Origin: Mycolicibacterium helvum
GTDB taxonomy: Bacteria > Actinomycetota > Actinomycetes > Mycobacteriales > Mycobacteriaceae
NCBI RefSeq assembly: GCF_010731895.1
Contig: NZ_AP022596.1
Span: 6,262,001-6,326,000, forward strand
DNA length: 64,000 bases
Reading direction: 5' to 3'
Within the stretch, counting starts at the first letter, position 1. Every line of letters starts with the position of its first letter. The notes beneath the pieces were generated by a model. The model searched no databases and was not told the origin of the DNA. It worked only from the letters and a program-made list of their open reading frames with translations. Made by a program: the position numbers and the translations under genes. This document shows positions 46,938-56,014 of this stretch, in pieces.

Positions 46938-47454
46938 CCGGCGGGCAGGCCCCGGGGATCAGACCGAGCCGTTGCACGTGACGTTCGTGTGCTCGGGCAA
47001 TATTTGCCGCTCGCCGATGGCCGAGAAGATGTTCGCCCACCAGATCGACCAGCGCGGCCTTGCCCATCTGGTCCGGGTGAGCAGCGCCGGAACCGGCAGC
47101 TGGCACGTCGGAGACGGGGCCGACGAGCGGGCCAATGCCGTCTTGCGCCAACACGGCTATCCGACCGAGCACTCGGCCGCGCAGGTGGACGACGACCATC
47201 TCGGAGCCGACCTGGTGATCGCGCTGGGCCGCAACCATCTGCGGATACTGACCCACCTCGGGGCTGCGCCCGAGCGGGTGCGGCTGCTGCGGTCGTTCGA
47301 TCCGCGCTCGGGTAAGCACGCCGACGACGTCGAGGACCCCTACTACGGCAGCCACGCCGATTTCGAGGAGACCTTCACCGTGATCCAGGCGGCCCTGCCC
47401 GGCCTGCACGCGTGGGTCGACGAGCGGCTGGCCGCCGACGGTCTGACCGGCTGA
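46930..47454 (+). CDS. ptpA: Low-molecular-weight protein tyrosine phosphatase
   Basis: 174 residues. Starts at a GTG (46930) overlapping the ptkA stop; homology with M. tuberculosis PtpA begins at PLHVTFVCSGNICRSPMAEK. The P-loop is C-SGNIC-R-S, and the general acid Asp is in DVEDPYYG followed by the two tyrosines targeted by PtkA. PtpA of the pathogen is secreted and blocks phagosome acidification; in an environmental species its role is probably intracellular signalling. Its stop overlaps the SURF1 start (TGATG). Confidence 0.93.
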   Translation: MSSRRAGPGDQTEPLHVTFVCSGNICRSPMAEKMFAHQIDQRGLAHLVRVSSAGTGSWHVGDGADERANAVLRQHGYPTEHSAAQVDDDHLGADLVIALGRNHLRILTHLGAAPERVRLLRSFDPRSGKHADDVEDPYYGSHADFEETFTVIQAALPGLHAWVDERLAADGLTG

Positions 47455-48275
47455 TGAAGCGGTTGACGTTCCTGCTGCGCCCGGGCTGGCTGGCCCTGGC
47501 GTTGGTGGTGGTGGCGTTCGCTTATCTGTGCTTCACCGTGCTGGCTCCGTGGCAGCTGGGCAAGAACACCAAGACCAACCGGGAGAACTCGCAGATCGAG
47601 AACTCGCTGAAGGCAGCCCCGGTTGCGGTGACAACACTTCTGCCGCAACAGAATTCATCGGCGCCCGATGCGCAGTGGCACCGAGTGACAGCCACCGGGC
47701 ACTATCTGCCGGCCGCCCAGGTGCTGGCCCGCCTGCGGGTGGTCGGCGGCGCACCCGCCTTCAACGTGCTGGTGCCCTTCACCGTCGACGGCGGACCGAC
47801 GGTGCTCGTCGACCGGGGCTATGTGCTGCCTATCCAGGGAAACAAGGTGCCCGAGTTCGCCCCGGTGCCCGGCGGGACCGTGACGATCACCGCACGGTTG
47901 CGCGATTCCGAGACCGCGCCGGCCGGCAAGCCGCCGCTGCGCCAGGACGGTTTCACCCAGGTGTATGCCATTGACACCGCCGAGGTGACAGCGGCCACCG
48001 GGGTGCCGTTGGCAGGCTCCTATCTGCAGCTCGTCGAGAACCAGCCCGGCGTTCTCGGCGTCGCCGAATTGCCGCATCTGGACCCGGGGCCGTTCCTGTC
48101 GTACGGCATTCAGTGGATCGCGTTCGGGATCGTGGCCCCGATCGGGCTGGGCTACTTCGCGTATTCGGAGATCCGCGCCCGCCGCCGGGAGGCCGCGGCC
48201 GCCGCCGAGAAACCGTCGTCGGCCCCGGTCACGGTCGAGGACAAGCTCGCCGACCGCTACGGCCGACGGCAGTAA
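47454..48275 (+). CDS. SURF1-family cytochrome oxidase biogenesis protein
   Basis: 273 residues from the ATG at 47454 that overlaps the ptpA stop. SURF1 layout: N-terminal membrane helix (WLALALVVVAFAYLCFTVLAPWQLGKN), a periplasmic domain with WHRVTATGHYLPAAQVL, NVLVPFTVDGGPTVLVDRGYV and QLVENQP, then a C-terminal helix (LSYGIQWIAFGIVAPIGLGYFAYSEIRARRRE). It aids assembly or haem insertion of the aa3 oxidase. Its last 47 bp overlap the convergent cobD gene. Confidence 0.93.
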   Translation: MKRLTFLLRPGWLALALVVVAFAYLCFTVLAPWQLGKNTKTNRENSQIENSLKAAPVAVTTLLPQQNSSAPDAQWHRVTATGHYLPAAQVLARLRVVGGAPAFNVLVPFTVDGGPTVLVDRGYVLPIQGNKVPEFAPVPGGTVTITARLRDSETAPAGKPPLRQDGFTQVYAIDTAEVTAATGVPLAGSYLQLVENQPGVLGVAELPHLDPGPFLSYGIQWIAFGIVAPIGLGYFAYSEIRARRREAAAAAEKPSSAPVTVEDKLADRYGRRQ

Positions 48276-49191
48276 GGCCGATCGCAACCACCGCCGCGGC
48301 AGCCTGAACGGCCCGCGACAGCCGCACCGCCCGGCGCAGGTCGTCGACGCCGGGGACGTGGCCGTCCCCAAGCGTCGGGCGGATCTCCAGCTGATGGTGA
48401 TATTGGGTCGGGCCGCCGAGACGCACCCCCAGCGCCCCGGCGAAGGTCCCCTCCACCACCCCGGCATTGGGGCTCGGGTGCCGCGCCGCGTCGCGGCGCC
48501 AGGCCCGCAGCGCGCCCGCCGGTGAACCGCCGACCAGCGGCGCGCACACCACCACCAGCACACCGCCCACCCGGGCCGCGACATAGTTGGCGGCGTCGTC
48601 CAAACGCGCTGCCGCCCAACCGAAACGGTCGTAGCGCGGGGAACGGTGGCCGATCATCGCGTCCAAGGTGTTGACACCGCGGTACACCATGACGCCCGGC
48701 ACTCCCCCGACCGCCGCCCATAGCAACGGCGCGACATGCGCGTCGGAGGTGTTCTCGGCCACCGATTCCAGGGCCGCCCTAGCCAGCCCGTCGACATCGA
48801 GCGCCGACGGGTCGCGGCCGCACAGTGACGGCAGCAGCGCCCTGGCGCCAGCGATATCACCGGTGGCCAGCAGGTCTGCCAGCCGGTCGCCGGTGCGGCC
48901 CAGCGTGGTTCCGCCCAATGCGGCCCAGGTGGCCGAGGCTGTCGCTGCCGCCAGTCCGGGACCCCTGGCACCGCGTTGGGTCAGCACACCGGCGATGGCA
49001 AGCCCGCCCAGCAGGAGTCCGGTATGCAGCGCGCCTGCGGCCCTGCTGTCGCGGTAGGTCAGTTTTTCGAGTGCGGCTGCACACCAACCGAACCCCGCGA
49101 CGGGGTGACCACGTACCGGATCACCGAGAGCCACATCGGCCAGCTGGGCCGCGAGGATGCCAACACCCCTCCACCGTCTGCGCGCAAACAC
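48229..49191 (-). CDS. cobD: Adenosylcobinamide-phosphate synthase CobD/CbiB
   Basis: 320 residues, integral membrane. CbiB features: [33 protein letters not shown] at the N-terminus, [65 protein letters not shown] in the centre, and [23 protein letters not shown]. It attaches the aminopropanol arm in B12 synthesis. Convergent 47-bp overlap with SURF1 is seen. The cobC aminotransferase gene that accompanies it in M. tuberculosis is absent from this block. Confidence 0.94.
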   Translation of the reverse strand: MFARRRWRGVGILAAQLADVALGDPVRGHPVAGFGWCAAALEKLTYRDSRAAGALHTGLLLGGLAIAGVLTQRGARGPGLAAATASATWAALGGTTLGRTGDRLADLLATGDIAGARALLPSLCGRDPSALDVDGLARAALESVAENTSDAHVAPLLWAAVGGVPGVMVYRGVNTLDAMIGHRSPRYDRFGWAAARLDDAANYVAARVGGVLVVVCAPLVGGSPAGALRAWRRDAARHPSPNAGVVEGTFAGALGVRLGGPTQYHHQLEIRPTLGDGHVPGVDDLRRAVRLSRAVQAAAAVVAIGLTAVGRSGRRACPRP

Positions 49192-49236
49192 CCCGGCACT
49201 CTCTCACACGTGGTGTACTGCCGTTATGAGGCCGCG

Positions 49237-50052
49237 ATGATGCGCCATCCGAGGCGGGTCTCCGACCTGCTCAATCCGGCCGCGACGCTGGCTCCGGCCG
49301 CCAATGTGATCATGCAGCTGGCCCACCCTGGCGTCGGTTACGGCGTCCTGGAGAGTCCGGTGGACACCGGCAACGTCTACAAGCATCCGATCAAGCGAGC
49401 GCGCACCACGGGCACATATCTGGCCGCGGCCACGATCGGAACCGACGCCGACCGCGCCCTGATCCGCTCGGCGGTGGATACCGCCCATGCGCAAGTCCGC
49501 TCGACGCCGGCCAGCCCGGTGCCCTACCGCGCCTTCGATCCGCAGCTGCAACTCTGGGTGGCGGCGTGCCTGTATCGGTACTACGTCGACCAGCACGAGT
49601 TCCTCTACGGCCCGCTCGACGACGCCGCGGCCGACGCGGTCTATGCCGACGCCAGCCGTCTGGGCACCACGTTGCAGGTACGGGAGAGCATGTGGCCGGC
49701 CGACCGCGCGGCCTTCGACGAATACTGGAAACGCTCATTGGAGGACCTCGCCATCGACCCGCCGGTGCGCGAGCACCTCAAAGGTGTTGCCGCCATGGCC
49801 TTCATGCCCTGGCCGGTGCGGGCGACGCTGGGCCGGTTCAACTTGTTCGCGACCACCGGTTTCCTGCCGCCCGAGTTCCGCTCGATGATGCGCCTGACGT
49901 GGGGCGCCGACCAGCAGCGCCGGTTCGAATGGCTGCTCGCCGCGCTGCGGCTGGCCGACAAGCTGATCCCGCATCAGGCGTGGATCTTCGGTTATCAGCT
50001 CTACCTGTGGGACATGCGGGCCAGGGCCCGCCGGGGACTGCGGATCGTCTGA
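49237..50052 (+). CDS. Oxygenase-MpaB/DUF2236 family protein (Rv2237-like)
   Basis: 271 residues from the ATG at 49237 ([13 protein letters not shown]); GTGs at 49210 and 49213 are alternatives. DUF2236 pattern: [52 protein letters not shown] and the basic end. Family members such as latex-clearing protein and MpaB' bind haem b through conserved His, suggesting a haem-dependent oxygenase or protein-stability role. It follows cobD divergently as in M. tuberculosis. Confidence 0.88.
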   Translation: MMRHPRRVSDLLNPAATLAPAANVIMQLAHPGVGYGVLESPVDTGNVYKHPIKRARTTGTYLAAATIGTDADRALIRSAVDTAHAQVRSTPASPVPYRAFDPQLQLWVAACLYRYYVDQHEFLYGPLDDAAADAVYADASRLGTTLQVRESMWPADRAAFDEYWKRSLEDLAIDPPVREHLKGVAAMAFMPWPVRATLGRFNLFATTGFLPPEFRSMMRLTWGADQQRRFEWLLAALRLADKLIPHQAWIFGYQLYLWDMRARARRGLRIV

Positions 50053-50076
50053 CCGAAAGCCGTTACGAGGGGGAAC

Positions 50077-51786
50077 ATGTCGACCATAATTCTGACAGCC
50101 GGGACCGTTATCACGATGGATCCGGCGCGTCCCCGCGCGGAGGCCGTCGCGGTATCGGACGGGCGGATCGCGGCAGTGGGCTCGGTCGCGGAGTGCCGCG
50201 AAGATTACCCCGAAGCGGAGCTGATCGACACCGGCGTGGCCGCCCTGCTACCGGGACTTGTTGAACCGCACAGTCATCCAGTGATGAGCGGCGTGGCCAC
50301 CCAGCCACCGGCCCGCTCCATCGCGCCCTGGGACGCCCCGAACTGGCCTGATGTCGAAGCCATTTTCGCCGACGCCATCGCCCACACCGACCCGAAGACA
50401 CCGCTGCTGTTCGCCGGATTCGATGCACTGCTGCACAAGCGCCCGTCACCGAAAGCCCCCGAACTCGACCGCATCTTCGGCGAGCGTGTCACGGTGGTCT
50501 CCGACAACTCCGGGCACGGCGTGTATTTCAACACCGCGGTGATGAAGCAGCGCGGCTGGGACGTCAATCCCCCGGCCGATCCCGTCGGCGGTCACTTCGG
50601 CCGCAACCCAGACGGCAGCCTCGACGGCCAGGGATTCGAGACGCCGGTATTGATCGCCGTCGCCGGACCGATCCTGGCCGAGCTGGGCAACCCGCTGGTC
50701 AGCGCCGCCGAGTACTACGCGTGGATGGCCCGCGGCGGCTACACGTCAACCTCGGACATGACCTACGAGCCGAAGCTCAAGGCCGCCTATGAGGCGCTGG
50801 CCGCCGCGCCGTGCTGCCCGTTACGGATCAGCATGTGGGAGATGTCGACCACCGGAACGTACAACGACGCGGAAACCTTCAGCGCCGCAGAGACTTTACT
50901 GGTCAAGCAGGGCGTCAAACTCTGGACCGACGGGTCACCGTGGATCGGCAACATCGCCATCTCGTTCCCCTATCTGAGCACCGAAGCCACCAGGACCGCC
51001 GGCATCGACCCCGCGGTGGCCGGCGGAGTGCAGTCGATGAACTACAGCCGCGAGCAGCTCGACGCCATCCTTGACGTCGCGGCGCCCACCGGCTGGCAGA
51101 TGGCATTCCACGCCAACGGCGATCTGGCTATCGAGCTGGCTCTGGACGCGTACGAGGACGCATTGGGGCGGCACAACCTGATTGGCACCGACCACCGTTG
51201 GCGGCTGGAGCATCTGGGGGCCGGCACCCGCGCGCTGTTCGACCGGGCCGCGCGGCTGGGCGTGCACGTCTCGATGGCGCCGTTCCAGTACTACTACTGG
51301 GGCGAGCTGCTCGACGGCCAGATCTTCGACCACGAACACGGCAGCAAGTGGGGAGCATTCGCCGACGCGGTGGCCTCCGGCGCGGTGGTCTCGCTGCATA
51401 ACGACGGATCGGTGTCACCGCCCACACCGGTGCTGAACATCCAGACCGCGGTGACGCGACGGACCCGGGCCGGCAACGTGCATGGCGCCAACCAGTGCAT
51501 CACACTCGACCAGGCACTGCGCGCCCATACCATCGACGCCGCCCGAACGCTGCACCGGGACAAGCTGATCGGATCACTGGAGGTTGGCAAGCTCGCTGAT
51601 TTCACCGAGCTGACGGCCGATCCGTACGCGGTGGATCCCGCCCAGCTGGCGGACAAGGCTCAAGTGAGCGGCACCTGGCTCAGCGGCGAGCGCATCGATT
51701 TGGCCGCGTTCGTTGCCGCGGTCGGCGGCACCGATCCCGGCCAGCACGCGCAACTGGCAGAACAGCCCCGGCACACCTGCTGCTGA
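50077..51786 (+). CDS. YtcJ-like amidohydrolase
   Basis: 569 residues, 24 bp after the DUF2236 gene with an AGGGGGAAC ribosome site. Amidohydrolase features: TVITMDPARPRAEAVAVSDGRIAAVGS, metal HxH in LLPGLVEPHSHPVM, HANGDLAIELALDAYE, RLEHLGAG, and the Asp in VVSLHNDGSV. Members deacylate or hydrolyse N-substituted amides or carbamates, and the substrate is not predictable. The tail ends in a Cys-Cys pair after HTC. Probably co-transcribed with the upstream gene. Confidence 0.88.
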   Translation: MSTIILTAGTVITMDPARPRAEAVAVSDGRIAAVGSVAECREDYPEAELIDTGVAALLPGLVEPHSHPVMSGVATQPPARSIAPWDAPNWPDVEAIFADAIAHTDPKTPLLFAGFDALLHKRPSPKAPELDRIFGERVTVVSDNSGHGVYFNTAVMKQRGWDVNPPADPVGGHFGRNPDGSLDGQGFETPVLIAVAGPILAELGNPLVSAAEYYAWMARGGYTSTSDMTYEPKLKAAYEALAAAPCCPLRISMWEMSTTGTYNDAETFSAAETLLVKQGVKLWTDGSPWIGNIAISFPYLSTEATRTAGIDPAVAGGVQSMNYSREQLDAILDVAAPTGWQMAFHANGDLAIELALDAYEDALGRHNLIGTDHRWRLEHLGAGTRALFDRAARLGVHVSMAPFQYYYWGELLDGQIFDHEHGSKWGAFADAVASGAVVSLHNDGSVSPPTPVLNIQTAVTRRTRAGNVHGANQCITLDQALRAHTIDAARTLHRDKLIGSLEVGKLADFTELTADPYAVDPAQLADKAQVSGTWLSGERIDLAAFVAAVGGTDPGQHAQLAEQPRHTCC

Positions 51787-51798
51787 CGTCGACCCCGC

Positions 51799-53301
51799 TC
51801 AAACCAGCGTGGTCTTCATCAGCTGGACGTTGTAGCTGCCCCAGATCGACAGGTTCCAGTAGATGTCCTGGCCGGTGGACAACGGATCCATCATCGGGGC
51901 GTAGAGACCCGGATACTGCGCCGAGGTCACCAGCGTCGTCGCAGCCGACCAGGTGCCCTGCGGTGAATCAGCGGTGCGGATCACTACGCTGCCAACGCTA
52001 TTGGAGTACATCGCCACGTATTTGTTCAGATAGGTGTTGTACTGCACCGACATCTCGCTGACATGCCCGCTGGGGCCACCGACCCCGAATAGTCCGGCGA
52101 CCCAGCCACCGAAGAACAGGCCCAGTTGGCCAAGGATGCCGCCGGCGTACTGGTTGCTGCGGGTCGCCGGCAGGATCGGGACCGCGGCGCCGGGCTTGCC
52201 GGCCACCCAGGTGTCGCCGTCCCAGTATTCGTATTTCGTCAGATCCAGGATGTCGGCCTCTTGGACCCGGGACACGTACGCCGAGCCCAGGCGCCCCGAT
52301 GGAGTCCCGTAGGAGAAGACATATCCGGCGTCCGGTGAATCGGCGGGCGGTTTGACGAACGCACCTTGCTGAAAGTTCTGGTTTCCGTAGACGAACGGCG
52401 CGCTCGACCGCAGCCAGCTGGCCGCGCGAACGGTCTGCGGCGCGACGGTCCAGTTCTGGCCGTTGTCGTCGGAGTAGGCGATCGCGGAGTAGTTGGTGGT
52501 CCAGGCACCGCCGAAGTCCCAGGACCGGACCGACATGAAGTTGACGTACTGCCGTGCGCCGTACTGGTTGTCGTAGGGCACCGAGATGGCCGCGGTAGGG
52601 ATGATCGTCACTTCGGATCCGAATGGACCGAGATATCGGGCACTGCCTGCGATCACCTGTTTGGACATCCCGGCCGAACTCAGGGGCGACCCGGCGAACG
52701 GATTGGTCGTCGAACCCGGAGCGAAGACGCGGCTGATCGGATCGACGGTGCGCAGCAGTACGTTCGAGCGCCACGAACCGGTCATGTTCGGACCGCTGAA
52801 GGTGTCCCCGAAGATCATCAGCACCTGGTGGTTGACGCCGGCCATGCCGTTGTCCCACATGATGCCGACGTCGGTGCCGTAGACGCCGAATCGGCTCGGC
52901 GTCACGGTGTTCGGTCCAGTCACCCAACCTTCTCTAGTGGTGACTGGTGCGGGGGCGACGGTGGTGGTCGCCACCGCCGTAGCGGTATCCGGCCGGGTCG
53001 GAGTCTTCGGAGTCTGGGATCTATTGTCGGACAGCATTTTCGCAGTACTTGGCGCGGCAGTCACACCCGGTCGGGACGCGGCCGTGGTCTTGAGTTTCGG
53101 TCGTGGTGAACGACCGACGGACGAGTGGGCGCTCGATGCGGCTTGACTCGTCGAGGGGCCGGAATCAGTCGCATCGGCCGAGGCGGTCCCGCAGCCAGCG
53201 GTCACCGCCGCGCCCACGCCCAGGGCCACCGCGAATCCGCCGATTCCGCCGACATAAGCCGCTGTTCGCATGGCCACCCCCGTTGCTCGCCGCGTGAGCA
53301 T
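51799..53301 (-). CDS. Exported DUF4185 protein
   Basis: 500 residues from the ATG at 53301 (MLTRRATGVAMRTAAYVGG). A signal or anchor segment is at residues 12-35 (GGIGGFAVALGVGAAVTAGC). A Ser/Thr/Pro-rich linker runs to about residue 125, followed by the DUF4185 beta-propeller-like domain (GWVTGPNTVTPSRFGVYGTDVGIMWDNG, LMIFGDTFSGPNMTGSWRSNVLL, QQGAFVKPPADSPDAGYVFSYGTPSGR, YWNLSIWGSYNVQLMKT). Such domains resemble glycosyl-hydrolase-like propellers; no enzymatic role is known. It converges with the amidohydrolase gene. Confidence 0.85.
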   Translation of the reverse strand: MLTRRATGVAMRTAAYVGGIGGFAVALGVGAAVTAGCGTASADATDSGPSTSQAASSAHSSVGRSPRPKLKTTAASRPGVTAAPSTAKMLSDNRSQTPKTPTRPDTATAVATTTVAPAPVTTREGWVTGPNTVTPSRFGVYGTDVGIMWDNGMAGVNHQVLMIFGDTFSGPNMTGSWRSNVLLRTVDPISRVFAPGSTTNPFAGSPLSSAGMSKQVIAGSARYLGPFGSEVTIIPTAAISVPYDNQYGARQYVNFMSVRSWDFGGAWTTNYSAIAYSDDNGQNWTVAPQTVRAASWLRSSAPFVYGNQNFQQGAFVKPPADSPDAGYVFSYGTPSGRLGSAYVSRVQEADILDLTKYEYWDGDTWVAGKPGAAVPILPATRSNQYAGGILGQLGLFFGGWVAGLFGVGGPSGHVSEMSVQYNTYLNKYVAMYSNSVGSVVIRTADSPQGTWSAATTLVTSAQYPGLYAPMMDPLSTGQDIYWNLSIWGSYNVQLMKTTLV

Positions 53302-53442
53302 TTTATGCCGTCCCCCAATCGGCGGATGCACAATTCGGCCGGTACGCGGCCCAGTTGGTGGACAGACACCGCCGGTGGGCGGGCGCAGTATTCGTTTTGT
53401 GCCTCGCTCAACCAGGGCAGGCCCAGAATCTCGGAGGACACG

Positions 53443-53679
53443 ATGACTGCACAGATCACCAAGCGTGCCGCAGGACTTGTCGCCAGTGTCGCCGCCGCCG
53501 GCGCACTGGCCCTGGGCCTGAGCTTTGCCCCCACCGCTAGCGCAGCCGATGGCTGCGGGATCGGCTACCACCTCGATGGCCCCAACTGCGTGCTGAACGC
53601 ACCTGGCCCCAACGCCCACTTCATCAGCCCGAACTGCTGGATCAACGTCAACGGCGACGAACGCTGCTACGCCCCGTAA
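53443..53679 (+). CDS. Small secreted four-cysteine protein
   Basis: 78 residues with CGGAGGACACG just before the ATG. A clear Sec signal peptide (KRAAGLVASVAAAGALALGLSF...TASA) leaves a mature peptide of about 43 residues, ADGCGIGYHL...ERCYAP, with four cysteines likely in two disulfides. Asn/Pro/Gly-rich, no known family recognised. It is divergent from the DUF4185 gene and followed by a very strong terminator hairpin, so it is probably an independent, well-expressed unit. Confidence 0.75.
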   Translation: MTAQITKRAAGLVASVAAAGALALGLSFAPTASAADGCGIGYHLDGPNCVLNAPGPNAHFISPNCWINVNGDERCYAP

Positions 53680-53698
53680 CGGCAGACAATTCCATACC

Positions 53699-53730
53699 TT
53701 CCCGCCCGGGCCTCACGGCCCGGGCGGGAA
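53699..53730 (+). terminator. Strong rho-independent-like hairpin
   Basis: TTCCCGCCCGGGCC and GGCCCGGGCGGGAA form a perfect 14-bp GC-rich stem around a TCAC loop, 20 bp after the stop of the small secreted protein. No U-tract follows, as is common for mycobacterial terminators. Confidence 0.8.
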
Positions 53731-53835
53731 CATGTCTTCTGGACCTCTCGGAAGGGATATTTAGGGCGCTCGTTCGGGCGTATTGCGGGGCAAGGCGATA
53801 CCGCTGCGGCATCGCGATGCATACCTTGTGGCCCC

Positions 53836-55290
53836 ATGAGCACCCACTTCGACAAGTTCCTGATCGGCGGCCGGTGGACCACACCTAGCTCGAACGAAGA
53901 GATCGTTGTGGTCTCCCCCAACGACGAGCGGCGGCTGGGCAGCGTCGCCGCCGGGGTTCAGGCCGATATCGACGCGGCCGTCGACGCGGCGAGGGCCGCT
54001 TTCGACGCCCCCGGCGGTTGGCCGAACTGGCCGGCAGACAAGCGGGCCGCGGCAATGGAAACCCTTGCCGATGCCCTCGACCGACGGAGTGAACAACTCG
54101 CGCACGCCGTCAGCACACAAAACGGCATGCCAGTCGCGATCGCCGGCCAACTCGAGGCGGTCTTCCCCCAGGTGCTGTTGCGCTATTACGCACAACTGGC
54201 CCGCGCCGAAGAGTTCATCACCGAACGTCCTGGCCTGCTCGGTGGGCACACCACCATCACCCGCACCCCGGTAGGCGTCGTAGGCGCGATCGTGCCGTGG
54301 AATTTCCCGCAGGTCCTCAGCGCGTTCAAGTACGCCCCCGGGTTGGCTGCCGGCTGCACGTTCGTCATCAAGCCCGCACCCGAGACGGTATTCGACGCTG
54401 TCCTGTTCGCCGAGGCGGTCGCCGAGTCCGACATCCCGGCCGGAGTGATCAACGTGGTGCCGGGGGGACGCGAGACGGGCGCCTACCTGGTGGCGCACCC
54501 CGGAATCGACAAGGTGGCGTTCACCGGGTCCACCACAGCCGGTCGTGAAGTCGCCACGGTGTGCGGCGGATTGCTGCGGCCGGTGACACTCGAACTCGGC
54601 GGGAAGTCGGCGGCGATCATCCTCGACGACGCCGACCTGAACCTGGGTGTGATCGGCGAGAAGCTCTTCGCCGCAACGCTGCTCAACAACGGCCAAACCT
54701 GTTTCATCGGGACGCGAATCCTTGCACCGCGATCCCGCTACGCCGAGGTCGTCGACGTGGTGTCCGCATTGGCGGCCTCCCTGACGGTCGGCAACTCACT
54801 GGATCCGGCCACTCAGATCGGGCCGCTGGTCAGCTCTCGCCAGCGCGACCGGGTCGAATCCGCCATCGCCGCCGCCCAGCGCAGCGGCGCACGGCTCACC
54901 ACCGGTGGTGGCCGACCGAACGGACTGGAGTCCGGATGGTTCGTCACGCCAACGGTTTTCGCCGACGTGTCCAACGACAACCCGGTCGCCCGCGAAGAGA
55001 TCTTCGGGCCGGTGCTGACGGTCATCGGGTACGACGACGACGAGGACGCCGTGCGCATCGCCAACGCCAACGACTACGGCCTCGGTGGCTCGGTATGGAC
55101 CAGCGACCCGCAGCGCGGGTTGGCAGTGGCCAAAGGCGTACGGTCGGGCACTGTCGGGATCAACCACTACCTGCCCGATCCGACCGCCCCGTTCGGCGGC
55201 GTGAAGGCCAGCGGACTGGGACGGGAACTCGGACCCGAGGGGTTGGCCGCATACCTGGAACTGAAGTCGATCTATCAGCCAGCCGAATGA
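53836..55290 (+). CDS. NAD(P)-dependent aldehyde dehydrogenase
   Basis: 484 residues, full length. ALDH motifs: NPATD-equivalent VVVSPNDERRLGSV, VGAIVPWNFPQVLSAFK, VAFTGSTTAGREV, catalytic Glu in LELGGKSAAII, catalytic Cys in NNGQTCFIGTR, EEIFGPVLTVIGY and the C-terminal PFGGVKASGLGRELGPEGLAAY. It oxidises an unknown aldehyde. The resemblance to P450-associated ALDHs in mycobacteria and the nearby broken P450 and second ALDH fragment suggest a former catabolic cluster. Confidence 0.93.
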   Translation: MSTHFDKFLIGGRWTTPSSNEEIVVVSPNDERRLGSVAAGVQADIDAAVDAARAAFDAPGGWPNWPADKRAAAMETLADALDRRSEQLAHAVSTQNGMPVAIAGQLEAVFPQVLLRYYAQLARAEEFITERPGLLGGHTTITRTPVGVVGAIVPWNFPQVLSAFKYAPGLAAGCTFVIKPAPETVFDAVLFAEAVAESDIPAGVINVVPGGRETGAYLVAHPGIDKVAFTGSTTAGREVATVCGGLLRPVTLELGGKSAAIILDDADLNLGVIGEKLFAATLLNNGQTCFIGTRILAPRSRYAEVVDVVSALAASLTVGNSLDPATQIGPLVSSRQRDRVESAIAAAQRSGARLTTGGGRPNGLESGWFVTPTVFADVSNDNPVAREEIFGPVLTVIGYDDDEDAVRIANANDYGLGGSVWTSDPQRGLAVAKGVRSGTVGINHYLPDPTAPFGGVKASGLGRELGPEGLAAYLELKSIYQPAE

Positions 55291-55491
55291 TCAGAGCGTG
55301 TGCGAGATACCGTCGAGGAGCTGGTTGAGCCCGATCAGAACTCCCCGACATGGCTTTCGTCGCCGCCATCGAAGGCACCGGCGTCCAATGCGGCGGCCCG
55401 CTTGTCGCCAGATACGCCCGGCCCAACGCGACCGACGAATATATGTTGGGAGGGTTGATCGTTCTCACGCCGAACATGAAGGAGACGAGCT

Positions 55492-55959
55492 GTGAGCATG
55501 GCATATCTGGCGCAACCCGAGCAGCAGCAGCAGCTGGAATGGCTAGACGGCGGCACGCTGGCAATGTTGCTTGACGGCAAGGCCACTGACGGCCAGTTGA
55601 TGATCGGGCGTTTTGATGTGAGCGAAGGCGAAGCCCCGCCCTTCCATAAGCACACTCGCGAGGACGAGGTGTTCATGCTGATCAAGGGCACCGCCCTGCT
55701 CTGGTACGACGACCAGGAGATGGAGCTGTCGGAGGGCGGGATCGTCTTCTTGCCCAAGAACATTCCGCACGCGTATCGCATCACGTCAAAAAGGGCGGAT
55801 CTGCTCATGATCAACACGCCAGCAGGTATCGAAGGCATGTTCCGCTACTCCGGCCGTGACAAAGCAACGCCTCGCCCGGAAGGCTTCGAGATCTCGCCCG
55901 CGCGGTTGGCGGAGGGAGCCGAGAAGTTTGGGCAGATCATCATGGGCCCACCGCGCTAA
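55492..55959 (+). CDS. Cupin-domain protein
   Basis: 155 residues; AAGGAGACGAG precedes the GTG at 55492 (ATG at 55498 also possible). Cupin motif 1 is APPFHKHTREDEVFMLIKGTALLWYDD and motif 2 is GGIVFLPKNIPHAYRITSKRADLLMI, with two His, Glu and a later His as probable metal ligands. Resembles quercetin-dioxygenase-like or AraC-type cupins. The 200 bp between ALDH and this gene contain no convincing CDS. Confidence 0.85.
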   Translation: MSMAYLAQPEQQQQLEWLDGGTLAMLLDGKATDGQLMIGRFDVSEGEAPPFHKHTREDEVFMLIKGTALLWYDDQEMELSEGGIVFLPKNIPHAYRITSKRADLLMINTPAGIEGMFRYSGRDKATPRPEGFEISPARLAEGAEKFGQIIMGPPR

Positions 55960-56014
55960 CGCCGACAGCCAGAACGTTAGCGTCTCCGCGATGCCTTGCC
56001 TGCCAACTTTGCGG

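Noticed and set aside
55298..55495. Small frames between the aldehyde dehydrogenase and cupin genes
   Set aside because: No ribosome site, no recognisable protein features, and conflicting frames of similar length.
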